From Paracoccaceae bacterium (GTDB lineage: Bacteria > Pseudomonadota > Alphaproteobacteria > Rhodobacterales > Rhodobacteraceae), in contig JAHRYM010000001.1 of NCBI GenBank assembly GCA_020622085.1, forward strand, positions 124,001 through 188,000: a DNA stretch of 64,000 bases, in the 5' to 3' direction. The number at the start of each line of letters is the position of its first letter. Within the stretch, counting starts at the first letter, position 1. Below the pieces are notes generated by a model. It worked only from the letters and a program-made list of their open reading frames with translations, did no database searches and was not told the origin of the DNA. The position numbers and the translations under genes were made by a program. Positions 31,364-40,054 of this stretch are shown piece after piece.

Positions 31364-32323
31364 ATGACGGACCTTGTCGACCTGCGCTTGATGGATGAAT
31401 TCCAGCGCGACATGGCGCTGGTGCCGCGCCCCTTCGCTGCCATCGGCGAAGCGCTGGGTGAGAGCGAATCCGACGTCATCGCGCGGCTTGTGCGGTTGCA
31501 GCATGTCGGAAAGGTCGCGCGGGTCGGTGCGACAGTGCGCCCCAATACCGCCGGTGCCTCGACGCTTTGCGCGATGGCCGTTCCCGAAGCCCGGATCGAC
31601 GAGGTCGCGGAACTGGTCGGCGCGGAACCCGGCGTCAATCATTCCTACCTTCGGGATGATCCGTGGAACCTGTGGTTCGTCGCCACCGCGCCTGATGCCG
31701 GCGCGCTGGCCGCGTCGCTGGCGCGGCTTGGCGCCCGCACGGGGCTTCGGCTGCTGGACCTTCCTCTGGTGTGCGCCTTCAACATCGACCTCGGCTTCCG
31801 GCTGACGCAGGGGCGCGCGGCCATGGCGCCGCAGGACGCGGCGGCGCCCGTCGCCCTGACCCGGGCCGACCGCAAGATCCTTGCCACGCTTTCGGCAGGC
31901 CTGCCGCTGGTGCCGCGGCCCTTTGCGACCCTTGGCCTTGCGGAAGATGAAGTCATCTCGCGCATCGACCGTCTGTCGCGGGCGCGCGTCATCAACCGGC
32001 TGGGCGTGATCGTCCGGCATCGGCCGCTGGGCTACAGGGCGAACGCCATGGTGGTCTGGAATCTGCCCGACGCGGACATTCCCGCAGCCGGGGCGGCGCT
32101 GGCGGGCCTGCCGGGCATCACGCTCTGCTATCAGCGCCGGACCTGTCCCGGGCTTTGGCCCTACGCGCTTTATTCGATGATCCACGCGCAGAGCCGGCCC
32201 GAGGCAATGGCAATCCTTGAACGCGCCTGCGCGCTTCCGGAACTGGCAGGGGCAGAGGCGCGACCGCTGTTTTCGACCCGCTGCTTCAAGCAGACCGGTG
32301 CGCTGATCGGAGAAGCCGCATGA
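31364..32323 (+). CDS. nirDL: Fused NirD-NirL sirohaem decarboxylase subunit
   Basis: A 319-residue protein with two Lrp/AsnC-like units in tandem. The first half (about 1-155) has MALVPRPFAAIGEALG and the second (about 165-319) SAGLPLVPRPFATLGLAEDEVI, each with helix-turn-helix and RAM-type folds. NirD, L, G and H together decarboxylate sirohaem to 12,18-didecarboxysirohaem; despite the DNA-binding fold they are enzymes. D and L are separate genes in Pseudomonas but fused here, as in Paracoccus. Begins one base after the nirF stop and overlaps nirG by four bases. Confidence 0.9.
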   Translation: MTDLVDLRLMDEFQRDMALVPRPFAAIGEALGESESDVIARLVRLQHVGKVARVGATVRPNTAGASTLCAMAVPEARIDEVAELVGAEPGVNHSYLRDDPWNLWFVATAPDAGALAASLARLGARTGLRLLDLPLVCAFNIDLGFRLTQGRAAMAPQDAAAPVALTRADRKILATLSAGLPLVPRPFATLGLAEDEVISRIDRLSRARVINRLGVIVRHRPLGYRANAMVVWNLPDADIPAAGAALAGLPGITLCYQRRTCPGLWPYALYSMIHAQSRPEAMAILERACALPELAGAEARPLFSTRCFKQTGALIGEAA

Positions 32324-32793
32324 GCCGCGCCGCGCTCGCCCCGGGGATGATCGACGAAACGGATCGCAAGATCCTGAACGCCCTGCAAGAGGGCTTTCCC
32401 CTTTCGCCGCGCCCCTTTGCCGCAGCCGCCGCACCCCTTGGCCTGACCGAGGACGGGCTGATCACCCGGATCGCCCGGCTGCGCGAGATCGGCGCGATCA
32501 CGCGCTTTGGCCCGTTCTACGATGCCGAGGCCATGGGCGGCGCCTTTTGCCTTTGCGCGATGGAGGTGCCCGAGGGCCGGTTCGATGCTGTCGTGACTTT
32601 GGTCAATGACATGCCCGAGGTTGCGCATAATTATGAACGCGCGCACCGGCTGAACATGTGGTTCGTGCTTGCCTGCGAAAAACCCGAGGGCATCGAGGCG
32701 GCCGCACGGCGGATCGAAGGCGCAACGAAACTGCAGGTCCGGTGCTTCCCGAAGGAACGGGAATATTTCATCGGTTTCAGGATCAGGGCATGA
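32320..32793 (+). CDS. nirG: Sirohaem decarboxylase subunit NirG
   Basis: A 157-residue single Lrp/AsnC-fold unit: MIDETDRKILNALQEGFPLSPRPFAAAA followed by RLREIGAITRFGPFYDAEAMGG and NYERAHRLNMWFVLA, the latter carrying the histidine-rich region thought to contact the substrate. It acts with NirDL and NirH in removing two acetate carboxyls from sirohaem. Overlaps nirDL (four bases) and nirH (ATGA). Naming among G and H follows gene order. Confidence 0.88.
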   Translation: MSRAALAPGMIDETDRKILNALQEGFPLSPRPFAAAAAPLGLTEDGLITRIARLREIGAITRFGPFYDAEAMGGAFCLCAMEVPEGRFDAVVTLVNDMPEVAHNYERAHRLNMWFVLACEKPEGIEAAARRIEGATKLQVRCFPKEREYFIGFRIRA

Positions 32794-33275
32794 CACTGGA
32801 CAGCATCGACCGCCGGCTGATCGCCGCCACCGCGACGGGCCTGCCCCTGGTCGTCGACCCCTATGCCGAGATCGGGCGCCGGCTGGATCTGCCCGAATCC
32901 GAGGTGATCGACCGGCTTTCGGCATTGCAGGCGCGGGGAATCGTCCGGCGCATCGCCATCGCTCCCAACCATTATGCGCTGGGGATGACGGCAAACGGCA
33001 TGAGCGTCTGGGACGTGGACGATGATGTTGTCGACGATCTGGGCGCCATCGTGGGAGCTTTACCTTTCGTCAGCCACTGCTACCGCCGGCCGCGTCACCG
33101 GCCCGACTGGTGCTACAACCTGTTTGCGATGCTGCACGGCGGCAGCCGGGACGAGGTCGAGGCCAAGCGCCGCGAGGTCGCGGCCCTGCTTGGCGATGCC
33201 TGCCGGGCAAATGAAATCCTCTATTCCACACGCATCCTGAAAAAGACCGGGATGCGCCTGACCGGAGTTGGCTGA
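32790..33275 (+). CDS. nirH: Sirohaem decarboxylase subunit NirH
   Basis: A 161-residue Lrp/AsnC-fold unit: [36 protein letters not shown] and [21 protein letters not shown], the last again the substrate-side histidine segment. It ends with the [15 protein letters not shown] motif shared by these subunits. ATG 32790 overlaps the nirG stop as ATGA; its own stop shares one base with the nirJ ATG (TGATG). A longer in-frame reading inside nirG is not supported. Confidence 0.88.
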   Translation: MTLDSIDRRLIAATATGLPLVVDPYAEIGRRLDLPESEVIDRLSALQARGIVRRIAIAPNHYALGMTANGMSVWDVDDDVVDDLGAIVGALPFVSHCYRRPRHRPDWCYNLFAMLHGGSRDEVEAKRREVAALLGDACRANEILYSTRILKKTGMRLTGVG

Positions 33276-34483
33276 TGTTCCGACTGACCCAATACATGCA
33301 ACAGCTTGTCCAGCCGACCATGCCCACACGACGGTCGGGCGTCGTGAAGCCGGTGGTGATCTGGAACCTGACGCGCACCTGCAACCTGCGGTGCCGGCAT
33401 TGCTACACGACCAGCGCCGATGTCCCCTTTCCGGGGGAACTGAGCCATGAACAGGCGATGGCGGTGCTTGACGACCTTGCGGCCTTCCGCGTTCCGGCGC
33501 TGATCCTATCGGGCGGGGAGCCCCTGTCGCGGTTCGACTTCCTTGATCTGGCGACGCGGGCGCGCGATCTGGATTTCCGCCACCTGTCGCTGTCCACGAA
33601 CGGCACCCGCCTGGCCGAAAATATCGACCGGATCGCGGATCTGCGGTTTGACTATGTGGGCATCTCGCTTGATGGCATCGGTGAAATGAACGACTGGTTC
33701 CGCGGTGTCCCGGGTGCCTATGACGCGGCGCTGGCCGGGGTGCGGGCCTGCAAGGCGAAGGGCGTCAAGGTGGGGCTCCGCTTTACCCTGACGGAAGACA
33801 ACGCCCATTTCCTGCCGCAGATGATCGAGCTTTGCGAAGGCGAGGGGGTGGACAAGTTCTATCTTTCCCACCTTGTCTACGCCGGGCGGGGCGACAAGAA
33901 CCGTGGCGAGGACGCGGCACTGGCGCGCACCCGCTGGGCGATGGACCTGCTGATCGAGCGGGCCTGGGATGCGGTCAGCAAGAACCGGCCGCTGGAAATC
34001 GTGACCGGCAACAACGATGCCGATGCGGTCTGGTTCCTGCACTGGGTCAGGCGCAACTTCGCCGCAGACCAGGCGGCGCATGTCGAATCGCACCTGCGGA
34101 CCTGGGGCGGCAATTCAAGCGGGCTTGGTGTAGCCAACATCGACCCTCAAGGCAGGGTGCATCCCGATACCTACTGGTCCGACTATACCGTGGGCAACGT
34201 CAAGACCACGCCCTTCAGCGCGCTCTGGACCGGGGATGACCCGATGCTCGCCCAGCTTCGGCAGCGCCCGCGCCCCCTGAAGGGGCGCTGCGGCCTTTGT
34301 GCCTTCCAGTCGGTCTGCGGTGGCAATACCCGCATCCGCGCGCTTCAGGTCACGGGCGACCCCTGGGCCGAGGATCCGGCCTGTTATCTGTCCAACGCCG
34401 AAATCGGCGCGGCCGAGGCCGAACGCCTGACGGTTACCCCCTTCCGCGGAAAGAGCCATGATCCGGCACATCGTTTCCTTTGA
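33275..34483 (+). CDS. nirJ: Radical SAM haem d1 synthase NirJ
   Basis: A 402-residue radical SAM enzyme. The cluster motif is TCNLRCRHC (Cys36, Cys40, Cys43), with GGEPL for SAM and a C-terminal SPASM-like set ([12 protein letters not shown] plus a later Cys). NirJ replaces the two propionates of didecarboxysirohaem by oxo groups to give pre-haem d1. Unlike Pseudomonas, where nirJ is followed by nirEN, here nirE lies early and nirJ directly precedes nirN. It overlaps nirN by 26 bases. Confidence 0.95.
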   Translation: MFRLTQYMQQLVQPTMPTRRSGVVKPVVIWNLTRTCNLRCRHCYTTSADVPFPGELSHEQAMAVLDDLAAFRVPALILSGGEPLSRFDFLDLATRARDLDFRHLSLSTNGTRLAENIDRIADLRFDYVGISLDGIGEMNDWFRGVPGAYDAALAGVRACKAKGVKVGLRFTLTEDNAHFLPQMIELCEGEGVDKFYLSHLVYAGRGDKNRGEDAALARTRWAMDLLIERAWDAVSKNRPLEIVTGNNDADAVWFLHWVRRNFAADQAAHVESHLRTWGGNSSGLGVANIDPQGRVHPDTYWSDYTVGNVKTTPFSALWTGDDPMLAQLRQRPRPLKGRCGLCAFQSVCGGNTRIRALQVTGDPWAEDPACYLSNAEIGAAEAERLTVTPFRGKSHDPAHRFL

Positions 34484-36014
34484 AATCCTGGCTCTGGCCC
34501 TGGCGGGGGCGGCGCTTGCGGCACCCGACGGCGCAACGATCTATGCCGATCTTTGTGCATCATGCCATGCCGAAAGCCGGCTCGGCGGCACCGGCCCGGC
34601 GCTGATCCCCGAGACGATCGGCAAGCTCAAGCCCGAAAAGCTTGCCGCGACCATCGCCGACGGCCGCGCGATGACGCAGATGCCCGGCTTTGCCGACCGG
34701 CTGAGTCCCGAGGACATCGCGGCGGTGGCGGCCCATGTCACGGCACCCTTGCGCTCCACGCCTGTCTGGAGCGAAGCCGAGATCGCCGCCACCCGCCGGA
34801 TGGACGCCGATTACCGGCCCGCCGTGGCGCCAGTATTCAAGGCCGATCCGATGAACATCACGCTGGTCGTCGAAACCGGCGACCACCACATAAGCGTTCT
34901 GGATGGTGACAGCTTTGCCGTGCTGGATCGCTTCGCCACGCCCTATGCCGTTCACGGCGGACCAAAGTTCAGCCCTGACGGGCGCTTCGTCTTCGTCATG
35001 TCGCGCGATGGCTGGGTCGAGAAATACGACATCTGGTCGCTGCAAGAGGTGGGCCGGGTCCGTGCCGGGCTGAACAGCCGCAACATCGCCATGAGCCCCG
35101 ACGGCAAGTATCTGGCGGTGGCCAATTACCTGCCATCGTCGCTGACGATCCTCAACACGGCCGATCTGACCGTCGCGCGGGTGATGCCGGTCGATGGTGC
35201 CGACGGCACGCCAAGCCGGGTCTCGGCTGTCTATCAGGCGCCTGACCGCAACAGCTTCGTGCTGGCACTGAAGGATGTCCCCGAGATCTGGGAAGTCACC
35301 ACCGACCCCGATGGCGGCCCGTTCCCCGAAGGTTTCGTCCACAGCTATGAAGCCGGCATGGCCGAGGCTCTGGTGACCCAGAAGGGCCTTTTCGCGCGCC
35401 GCCGCATCCAGGTGTCGGCGCCGCTTGACGACTTCTTCTTCGATTCCGGTTACCACAACCTGATCGGCGCCAATCGGCAGGGCGAAACCGGTGTCGTGGT
35501 CAATCTGGATGTCGGGCGGGAAATCGCCTCGCTGCCGCTTCCGGGGATGCCGCATCTGGGATCGGGTATCAGCTGGACACGCGATGGCCATTCCGTCATG
35601 GCTGTTCCCCATCTGAACGAGGGCCGCATCAGCATCATCGACATGAAGGACTGGCAACTGGTCAAGACGATCGAAACCTCGGGCCCGGGCTTTTTCCTGC
35701 GCAGCCACGAGGGCACCCCCTATTTCTGGGCGGATGTCTTCACCGGACCGCACAAGGGCGAAATGCACATCATCGACAAGCAGAGCCTTGAGATTGTCCG
35801 AGTGCTGAAGCCCGAGCCGGGAAAGACCGTGGCCCATACCGAATTCACCCGCGACGGGCGCCATGCACTGGTCTCGATCTGGGAGGACGATGGCGCGGTG
35901 ATCGTCTTCGATACCGCAACGCTGCAAGAGGTGAAACGCCTGCCGATGCGCAAACCTTCGGGGAAATACAATGTCTGGAACAAGATCACCTTCGAAGACG
36001 GCACCAGCCACTGA
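34458..36014 (+). CDS. nirN: Dihydro-haem d1 dehydrogenase NirN
   Basis: A 518-residue periplasmic relative of NirS: signal ([14 protein letters not shown]), cytochrome c domain with CASCH (Cys33, Cys36, His37), then a d1-type propeller ([55 protein letters not shown]). NirN oxidises dihydro-haem d1 to haem d1 and hands it to NirS. It is shorter than NirS and lacks its N-terminal tyrosine arm. It is the last haem d1 gene; a small membrane-protein gene overlaps its end. Confidence 0.93.
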   Translation: MIRHIVSFEILALALAGAALAAPDGATIYADLCASCHAESRLGGTGPALIPETIGKLKPEKLAATIADGRAMTQMPGFADRLSPEDIAAVAAHVTAPLRSTPVWSEAEIAATRRMDADYRPAVAPVFKADPMNITLVVETGDHHISVLDGDSFAVLDRFATPYAVHGGPKFSPDGRFVFVMSRDGWVEKYDIWSLQEVGRVRAGLNSRNIAMSPDGKYLAVANYLPSSLTILNTADLTVARVMPVDGADGTPSRVSAVYQAPDRNSFVLALKDVPEIWEVTTDPDGGPFPEGFVHSYEAGMAEALVTQKGLFARRRIQVSAPLDDFFFDSGYHNLIGANRQGETGVVVNLDVGREIASLPLPGMPHLGSGISWTRDGHSVMAVPHLNEGRISIIDMKDWQLVKTIETSGPGFFLRSHEGTPYFWADVFTGPHKGEMHIIDKQSLEIVRVLKPEPGKTVAHTEFTRDGRHALVSIWEDDGAVIVFDTATLQEVKRLPMRKPSGKYNVWNKITFEDGTSH

Positions 36015-36225
36015 ATTTTCGTGGAAACTTGCGGTGATGCTCTGGCCCTTTGCGACGGGCGCGGCGGCGATCAACCTGTTTCTTCTGGGGCTGATCGGCA
36101 CATGGATCGGGTTGCCCGCAATGCCGCCGGTCCTGGCGCTCGTGGTGTCGCTGCCGGTCGGGATTCCGGCGACATGGGCCGCGACGCGCTGGGTGCAGCG
36201 CCTGATCCGCGAGGCGGAAAGCTGA
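35971..36225 (+). CDS. Small membrane protein at the end of the nir operon
   Basis: An 84-residue protein with two likely membrane helices (about 18-45 and 48-70, separated by GLPAMPP) and a basic C-terminus. It starts inside nirN, overlapping it by 44 bases, with GGGGAA about six bases before the ATG; a second ATG at 36037 is possible. I do not recognise the family. The overlap and strand make co-expression with nirN likely, so a link to denitrification is a fair guess, but nothing in the sequence shows a reaction. Confidence 0.65.
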   Translation: MSGTRSPSKTAPATEFSWKLAVMLWPFATGAAAINLFLLGLIGTWIGLPAMPPVLALVVSLPVGIPATWAATRWVQRLIREAES

Positions 36226-36237
36226 AACCCGACCCAC

Positions 36238-36981
36238 TCAGCCGGCGGCGATTCCGGCCGGACGGGAAGGGCCGGCAATAAAGCGCCTGAACGGCGGGAT
36301 CAGGCAGGCCGCGATGATCAGGATCGACGCAAGGCACCAGACGGCCGGGGCTTCGTTGGGGTTCCGGGTCAGCAGGCCTGCGGCGACCGGGCCGACGGCT
36401 GCGTGAAACAGCGCAAATCGCCAGGCGCCCCAGAACAGTGGCATGACGAAAACCGACAGAACATAGGTCGGAAAACCGAAGTTCGTGTTCAAGAGCCGTT
36501 CGGGGGCAGCGAAGATATCGGCGAAGGGGGTCGTCCAGGCCAGATGCCAGGAGCCGCTGACGGTGCAAAGCACATCTCCACACAGCGGGCGGCCGGGCGT
36601 GCAGGCGGGCGCTCCGGGCCAGGAAACCATCTGCGCCACGATCACCGCCGATGCCGCGGCGGCAAGCCCAAGGATGACATGGCGGCCCGCGCGCCCCATG
36701 TCGGGCCGTATCAGCGCCAGCATGAAGGCGTTGATCACCACCGGCTGCAAGGCGATGTGCAGGAGCGAAAGCCGTGTTATCCACGAATTGAGTGTCGATC
36801 CGCATTGGTCGATCACGAGGTAGCCGCCGAATTGCAGCGCCTCCATGGCCGCGAAGAACAGCAGCGTCAGCGGGATGGCGGGCCGTTCCGCGCGTTGCCG
36901 GGTGACTGCGGCACCGGCCACCCCTGCGGCGACCATGACGGCTGTCGCTTCTGTTCCCCAACACATGATCGCGTCCCGCAT
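36238..36981 (-). CDS. Polytopic membrane protein, DUF5765-like
   Basis: About 247 residues with six to seven hydrophobic segments. It opens MRDAIMCWGTEATAVMVAAG and continues with a FFAAMEALQFGGYLVID helix and CGSTLNSW. This looks like the DUF5765 group often found in Rhodobacteraceae; I recall the family only by pattern, so the name is tentative. No function is assigned. I prefer ATG 36981; an upstream GTG (37008) has its AAG too close. It is convergent with the nir operon (12-base gap) and lies 97 bases downstream of the aminotransferase gene on the same strand. Confidence 0.6.
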   Translation of the reverse strand: MRDAIMCWGTEATAVMVAAGVAGAAVTRQRAERPAIPLTLLFFAAMEALQFGGYLVIDQCGSTLNSWITRLSLLHIALQPVVINAFMLALIRPDMGRAGRHVILGLAAAASAVIVAQMVSWPGAPACTPGRPLCGDVLCTVSGSWHLAWTTPFADIFAAPERLLNTNFGFPTYVLSVFVMPLFWGAWRFALFHAAVGPVAAGLLTRNPNEAPAVWCLASILIIAACLIPPFRRFIAGPSRPAGIAAG

Positions 36982-37059
36982 CGGCCTGCGTTCAGAGACA
37001 GGTTCCACCTTCCGTGAGGTTTGTGCAACTGCCTGTTCACGGCCAGGGCGGACGGATTG

Positions 37060-37077
37060 CGCCGGCCCCGGCCGGCG
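37060..37077 (-). terminator. Hairpin immediately after the aminotransferase stop
   Basis: A perfect 8-bp stem (CGCCGGCC/GGCCGGCG) with a two-base centre abuts the stop codon of the class III aminotransferase. No U-run follows on the minus strand, so it may pause or protect the mRNA end rather than act as a full intrinsic terminator. Confidence 0.45.
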
Positions 37078-38403
37078 TCAGCGGCGGGTCGCCCGGTCGA
37101 AGGCGCGGTCCAGCCCTTCGGCCACCCTGTCGACATCCTCAAGGCTCAGGCAGAGAGGCGGAACCATGCGCAGGCAGGACCGGTATGGCCCGGATTTCGA
37201 AAGGATCAGGCCGGCCTCGCGCGCCGCTTCGAAAACCTCGGCCGTAAGATCGGGGTCGGGTTCCTTGGTCTTGCGGTCCCGGACCATTTCAATCGCCAGC
37301 ATCAGCCCGCGTCCGCGCACGTCACCGATGCCTTGGTATTTCTGATGCAGTTCCCGCAGTCGTTCCAGCAGCGCGTCGCCCACGGTGCGGGCGTTCTGTT
37401 GCAGCCGGTCTTCGGCGATCACCTCCAGCACCGCGCGCCCGGCGGCGCAGGATGTGGGGTTGGCGCCATAGGTATGGAACATGAACCGTTCCGCCATCGG
37501 TTCGGCGATCTCGCGCCGGGCCACCACCGCGCCCAGCGGAAAACCGTTCGAGATGCCCTTGGCCATCACGACGATGTCGGGGATCACGCCATCGGCTTCG
37601 AAGCCCCACATGTGGTCACCGGTGCGGCCAAAGCCTGATTGCACCTCGTCGGCGATGTAGAGCCCGCCAGCGGCGCGGACCCGTTCCGCAGCGCCCGACA
37701 TGTAGCCTTTGGGCATCTCGATGATACCGCCATAACCCTGCACGCTTTCCACCAGGATGCCGGCAATCCGCCCGGTGGTGGCCGAGCCGATGACGCGCTC
37801 GATTTCGTCAAGATAGGGTGCGGCGCCCGCTCCCTGCCCGAAGATGCCGCGATACTGGTTCGGATCGGGGACGAAGGCGACATTTCCGGGCATTCCGGGA
37901 TGACGCCAGCCGGCGATGCCCGTCACCGATTGCGCGGCCGAGGTGGGGCCGTGATAGGCGGTCCGCAGCGCCAGCAGATCCAGGTTGCCGGTATAGCCCC
38001 GCGCCATGATCATGGCGAGGTCGATCGCCTCGGACCCCGAATTGGTGAAATGCACCACCCATTCGATGTCGCCTTTCGGTCCTTTGGGCATCAACGCGGC
38101 CAGTTCCTGTGCGAAGTGCGCCGGCACCGGGTGGTAGAACATCGTCGTGCAATGGGTCAGTTCCTGCGCCTGTGCCATGGCGGCGCCCACGACCTTGGGG
38201 TGCGAATGCCCGACCGAGATGCAGACGTTCATCCCCAGAAGATCGGTATATTTTCGCCCTGCCTCGTCCCACAGATATTGCATCTGCCCCTTGCGGAACA
38301 CCATGGGTTCGCGCGAGGGGACGAACTTGCGCTGGCTTGCGGCATAATAACGGTCCCGCAGCGCGGCGATCTCGGGAAGGGTCCAGTTGGTTTGCAGGGT
38401 CAT
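37078..38403 (-). CDS. Class III PLP aminotransferase
   Basis: A 441-residue aminotransferase of the omega-amino acid/AGXT2-like group. Motifs in order: MNVCISVGHSHPKV, FTNSGSEAIDLA (phosphate site), AYHGPTSAA, ADEVQSGFGRTGDHMWGFE (PLP aspartate) and VVMAKGISNGFPLGAVV with the Schiff-base lysine. Such enzymes move the terminal amine of beta-alanine, taurine, GABA or similar to pyruvate or 2-oxoglutarate. Its ATG overlaps the stop of the MttB-like gene (ATGA), so the two are translated together. I infer it deaminates the demethylated product of that pathway; the true substrate is unknown. Confidence 0.88.
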   Translation of the reverse strand: MTLQTNWTLPEIAALRDRYYAASQRKFVPSREPMVFRKGQMQYLWDEAGRKYTDLLGMNVCISVGHSHPKVVGAAMAQAQELTHCTTMFYHPVPAHFAQELAALMPKGPKGDIEWVVHFTNSGSEAIDLAMIMARGYTGNLDLLALRTAYHGPTSAAQSVTGIAGWRHPGMPGNVAFVPDPNQYRGIFGQGAGAAPYLDEIERVIGSATTGRIAGILVESVQGYGGIIEMPKGYMSGAAERVRAAGGLYIADEVQSGFGRTGDHMWGFEADGVIPDIVVMAKGISNGFPLGAVVARREIAEPMAERFMFHTYGANPTSCAAGRAVLEVIAEDRLQQNARTVGDALLERLRELHQKYQGIGDVRGRGLMLAIEMVRDRKTKEPDPDLTAEVFEAAREAGLILSKSGPYRSCLRMVPPLCLSLEDVDRVAEGLDRAFDRATRR

Positions 38404-39920
38404 GCCTTCTCTCCGGTGATCTCATGGCTGCGGCGGGCAACGAAGTCGTCCAGCGCCTCACGCACGGCAACGTCGATCTGCGGTGGCTCATAGTCACGCA
38501 GGATCTGCCTGACGCGGGCACTGGCGCGTTCGTGCTGCCACTGGCCACCCTCGGCGATCCATTGCTCGTATGTGCCGTTGTCGGACATGTCGCCCATCCA
38601 GAATGCGCTCTGGAAATTCTCGCGGGTGTGGCGGGCGCCCAGGAAATGCCCGCCCGGCCCGATTTCGGCGAATGCATCCATGGCCTGCGCCGCCTCGCCG
38701 AAGTCGATGCCCTGGGCAAAGCGCGCCATCGCGGCGCAACGGTCGGCGTCCATGATGATCTTTTCGTAGCCTGTCGTCAGCAGTCCCTCAAGGCAACCGG
38801 TGGCATGGATGATGAAGTTCACGCCTGCCAGCACCGCCCCCATCAGTTGCGACTGGCTTTCATAGCCTGCCTGTGCGTCCGGCACCTTGGACGCCGTCAA
38901 CGCCCCCACCGAATGGAAGGGCAGGCCCAGCCGGTCGGCCAGCGTCTTGGCGCACATCTGGAACTGCGTGCCCTCGGGCGTGCCGAAGGTGGGTGCACCG
39001 GTCCGCAGCGAAATCGGCGAGAAGAAGGTGCCGAAGACTGCCGGCGCCCCGGGTCGGATCAACTGGATCAGCGCCACGCTGGCCATCACTTCGGCCAGTA
39101 CCTGCGCCAGCGTCGCGGCCACCGTGACCGGCGACATCGCGCCCCCCAGCACAAAGGGCGAGACCACGGTGCACTGGCCGGCGCGGGCGTATTCCTTCAG
39201 CGCCCAGAGCATCGTCTGGTCCATCACCAGCGGCGCGTTGGTATTGACCACCGAATAAAGAACACAGTTTTCATCGACGAAGCGTTCGCCCATCGCCAGC
39301 TTTGCCATGGCGATGGTGTCGATGGCGCGTTCGGGGGCGGTCACGGCGCCCATGAAGGGCTTGTCCGACAGGGTCAGGTGGCTGTGGGCCATGTGCAGGT
39401 GCCGCACCGGCACCGGCAGGTCCACGGGCTCGACCACCACGCCGCCGGAATGGTTCACCGCGTTCAGTGAATAGTGCAGTTTGGTGATCTGCCGGAAGTC
39501 GTGCATGGTTGCGTAGCGGCGACCGTTTTCCATGTCATGGACGAAGGGGGGGCCGAAGCTCGGGCAGAAGAGTTGCGCATTGCCGCCGATCTGCACCGAA
39601 CGGGCCGGATTGCGCGCGTGCTGGGTGAAGACTTGCGGCGCCGTGCGGATCTTGTCGCGGCACCAGCCGGGATCGAAGCGCACCCGTTCCCCATCCACCC
39701 GGGCGCCGGCGCGACGAAAGATTTCCAGCGTCTCGGGGTCGTCGCGGAAATCCATGCCGATCTCGTCGAGGATCCGGTCTGCGTTGCGTTCGATGATCGC
39801 CACGGCTTCGGGGTCGATCAGGCTGAGGCTGGCGATCCGGCGCAGGACAAAGGGGGCGGCGATGGCCTGCCGGTCGCTTCTTGCCTGCACGCGGGCGCTG
39901 CGGCCCTGCCGTTCTGCCAT
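38400..39920 (-). CDS. MttB-family trimethylamine/betaine methyltransferase, non-pyrrolysine
   Basis: A 506-residue member of the MttB superfamily (COG5598): CPSFGPPFVHDMENGRRYAT, VLYSVVNTNAPLVMDQTML, the VLGGAMSPVTVAATLAQVLAE barrel segment and GVNFIIHATGCLEGLL. There is no in-frame amber codon, so it is a pyrrolysine-free type like MtgB (glycine betaine), which moves a methyl group from a quaternary amine to a corrinoid protein. No corrinoid protein or second methyltransferase is encoded nearby. Preceded by the LysR gene (114-base gap holding a likely LysR site) and coupled to the aminotransferase. Confidence 0.88.
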   Translation of the reverse strand: MAERQGRSARVQARSDRQAIAAPFVLRRIASLSLIDPEAVAIIERNADRILDEIGMDFRDDPETLEIFRRAGARVDGERVRFDPGWCRDKIRTAPQVFTQHARNPARSVQIGGNAQLFCPSFGPPFVHDMENGRRYATMHDFRQITKLHYSLNAVNHSGGVVVEPVDLPVPVRHLHMAHSHLTLSDKPFMGAVTAPERAIDTIAMAKLAMGERFVDENCVLYSVVNTNAPLVMDQTMLWALKEYARAGQCTVVSPFVLGGAMSPVTVAATLAQVLAEVMASVALIQLIRPGAPAVFGTFFSPISLRTGAPTFGTPEGTQFQMCAKTLADRLGLPFHSVGALTASKVPDAQAGYESQSQLMGAVLAGVNFIIHATGCLEGLLTTGYEKIIMDADRCAAMARFAQGIDFGEAAQAMDAFAEIGPGGHFLGARHTRENFQSAFWMGDMSDNGTYEQWIAEGGQWQHERASARVRQILRDYEPPQIDVAVREALDDFVARRSHEITGEKA

Positions 39921-40034
39921 TGCTCAAGCCTTCCCGAAAAATGCGTGCGCAACCTGCACGGCGCGTTCCTGACAGGGAAAGGATAGAAGCGCCGGAACGG
40001 CCCTGCACAGGGTCAAACGGCAGTATCGGAAATC

Positions 40035-40054
40035 CTAATGTTGCGGATTAGCAA
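40035..40054. promoter_or_regulatory. Putative LysR-regulator site upstream of the mttB-like gene
   Basis: CTAAT (40035-40039) and ATTAG (40047-40051) form a 5-bp dyad with a 7-base centre; the right half extends to ATTAGCAA, the complement of TTGCTAAT found in the divergent lysR promoter. It overlaps the lysR stop codon and lies about 115 bases before the mttB-like start. Confidence 0.45.

Noticed and set aside
38400-39920. Pyrrolysine-type (amber-containing) MttB
   Set aside because: The reading frame has no internal TAG; it is the non-pyrrolysine class.
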